Assembly: GCF_022179545.1 (NCBI RefSeq)
Contig: NZ_AP025518.1
Span: 62,001 to 126,000, forward strand
Direction of reading: 5' to 3'
DNA: 64,000 nt
Source: Mycolicibacterium fortuitum subsp. fortuitum
Lineage (GTDB): Bacteria > Actinomycetota > Actinomycetes > Mycobacteriales > Mycobacteriaceae
The position numbers were made by a program, and so were the translations under genes. Position 1 is the first letter of the stretch. Every line of letters starts with the position of its first letter. Positions 63,804 through 64,000 of this stretch are shown piece after piece. The notes under the pieces were generated by a model, which saw only the letters and a program-made list of their open reading frames with translations, did not search any database and had not been told where the DNA came from.

Positions 63804-64000
63804 ATGACGCCCGAGGCACCACTGGCGGAGACATTCGAAGAACAGCGCCCGCGGCTGCTCGCGGTGGCCCACCGCGTTCTCGGCTCCCGCGCCGACGCCG
63901 AGGATGCGGTCCAGGAAGCCTGGCTGCGCCTGTCCCGTCAGCACGCCGACTCGATCGACAACGTCGCCGGATGGCTGACGACGGTGGTGGGGCGCATCTG
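63804..64000 (+). CDS. ECF sigma factor, 5' part (cut by window end)
   Basis: The first 65 codons are present. They begin MTPEAPLAETFEEQRPRLLA and show sigma-70 region 2: VAHRVLGSRADAEDAVQEAWLRL with the D-A-E-D-A-V-Q-E motif that binds core RNA polymerase. ATG 63804 follows GAGGAGAGG. The resemblance is to the SigJ/ECF41-like group, which often carries a SnoaL-like C-terminal domain; that part is outside the window. Confidence 0.88.
   Translation, partial: MTPEAPLAETFEEQRPRLLAVAHRVLGSRADAEDAVQEAWLRLSRQHADSIDNVAGWLTTVVGRI

Overview
The window is about 64 kb of high-GC chromosome from a fast-growing mycobacterium (Mycolicibacterium-like). This rests on an ESX-1 locus end (EspB, EspL, EccE1, MycP1), actinobacterial codon bias with strong third-position GC, frequent GTG starts and 1-4 bp gene overlaps, and recognisable blocks of M. 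tuberculosis-like gene order (Rv0145/0146 methyltransferases, Rv0148 SDR, Rv0149 oxidoreductase, ptpB-fadE2; the Rv0426c-ctpH-Rv0424c cassette). No rRNA, tRNA, insertion sequence, prophage or CRISPR array was seen. Ortholog names come from remembered families, not from a search.

Layout. 1-5915: the right end of ESX-1, with a DUF4333 fragment and espB on the plus strand facing espL-eccE1-mycP1 on the minus strand. 5916-7906: a gene-poor, more AT-rich patch with two tandem paralogous unknown genes, the second apparently frameshifted. 7930-13749: a complete fructose phosphotransferase system (HPr, EIIABC, 1-phosphofructokinase and DeoR regulator on minus; enzyme I divergent). 13822-20267: pirin, a TetR-FUSC exporter pair, a second TetR and two tandem UPF0677-type methyltransferases. 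20333-20809: two small paralogous exported peptides. 21035-25352: an SDR/oxidoreductase/HAD/methyltransferase/DUF456/YceI run of tightly packed genes. 25471-30679: the ctpH giant P-type ATPase between two small membrane proteins that resemble each other. 30686-42708: PtpB-type phosphatase with FadE2, an NTF2-like protein, MFS with LysR, a two-component system, an LCP ligase, a hydrolase, an acyl-CoA dehydrogenase and a PQQ-propeller membrane protein.

42805-50023: the most unusual part. A ROK-family repressor is divergent from two tandem copies of a ~940-residue exported protein (signal segment, Ser/Lys-rich linker, Ig/cadherin-like domain, TolB-like propeller). Each copy carries the same upstream AT-rich element, a partial palindrome bounded by TTAA, about 30 bp before the start codon, and a related downstream hairpin, so the duplicated unit is operator + gene + hairpin.

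50017-64000: RidA, proton-translocating transhydrogenase (pntA-pntB), a CorA with a changed GMN motif, DUF3159, a TetR-hydroxyacyl-CoA dehydrogenase-oleate hydratase operon with a clear palindromic operator, a sulfonate-type ABC transporter with a possibly structured leader, a 36-residue microprotein gene, TetR-SDR, DoxX, and the start of an ECF sigma factor cut by the window end.
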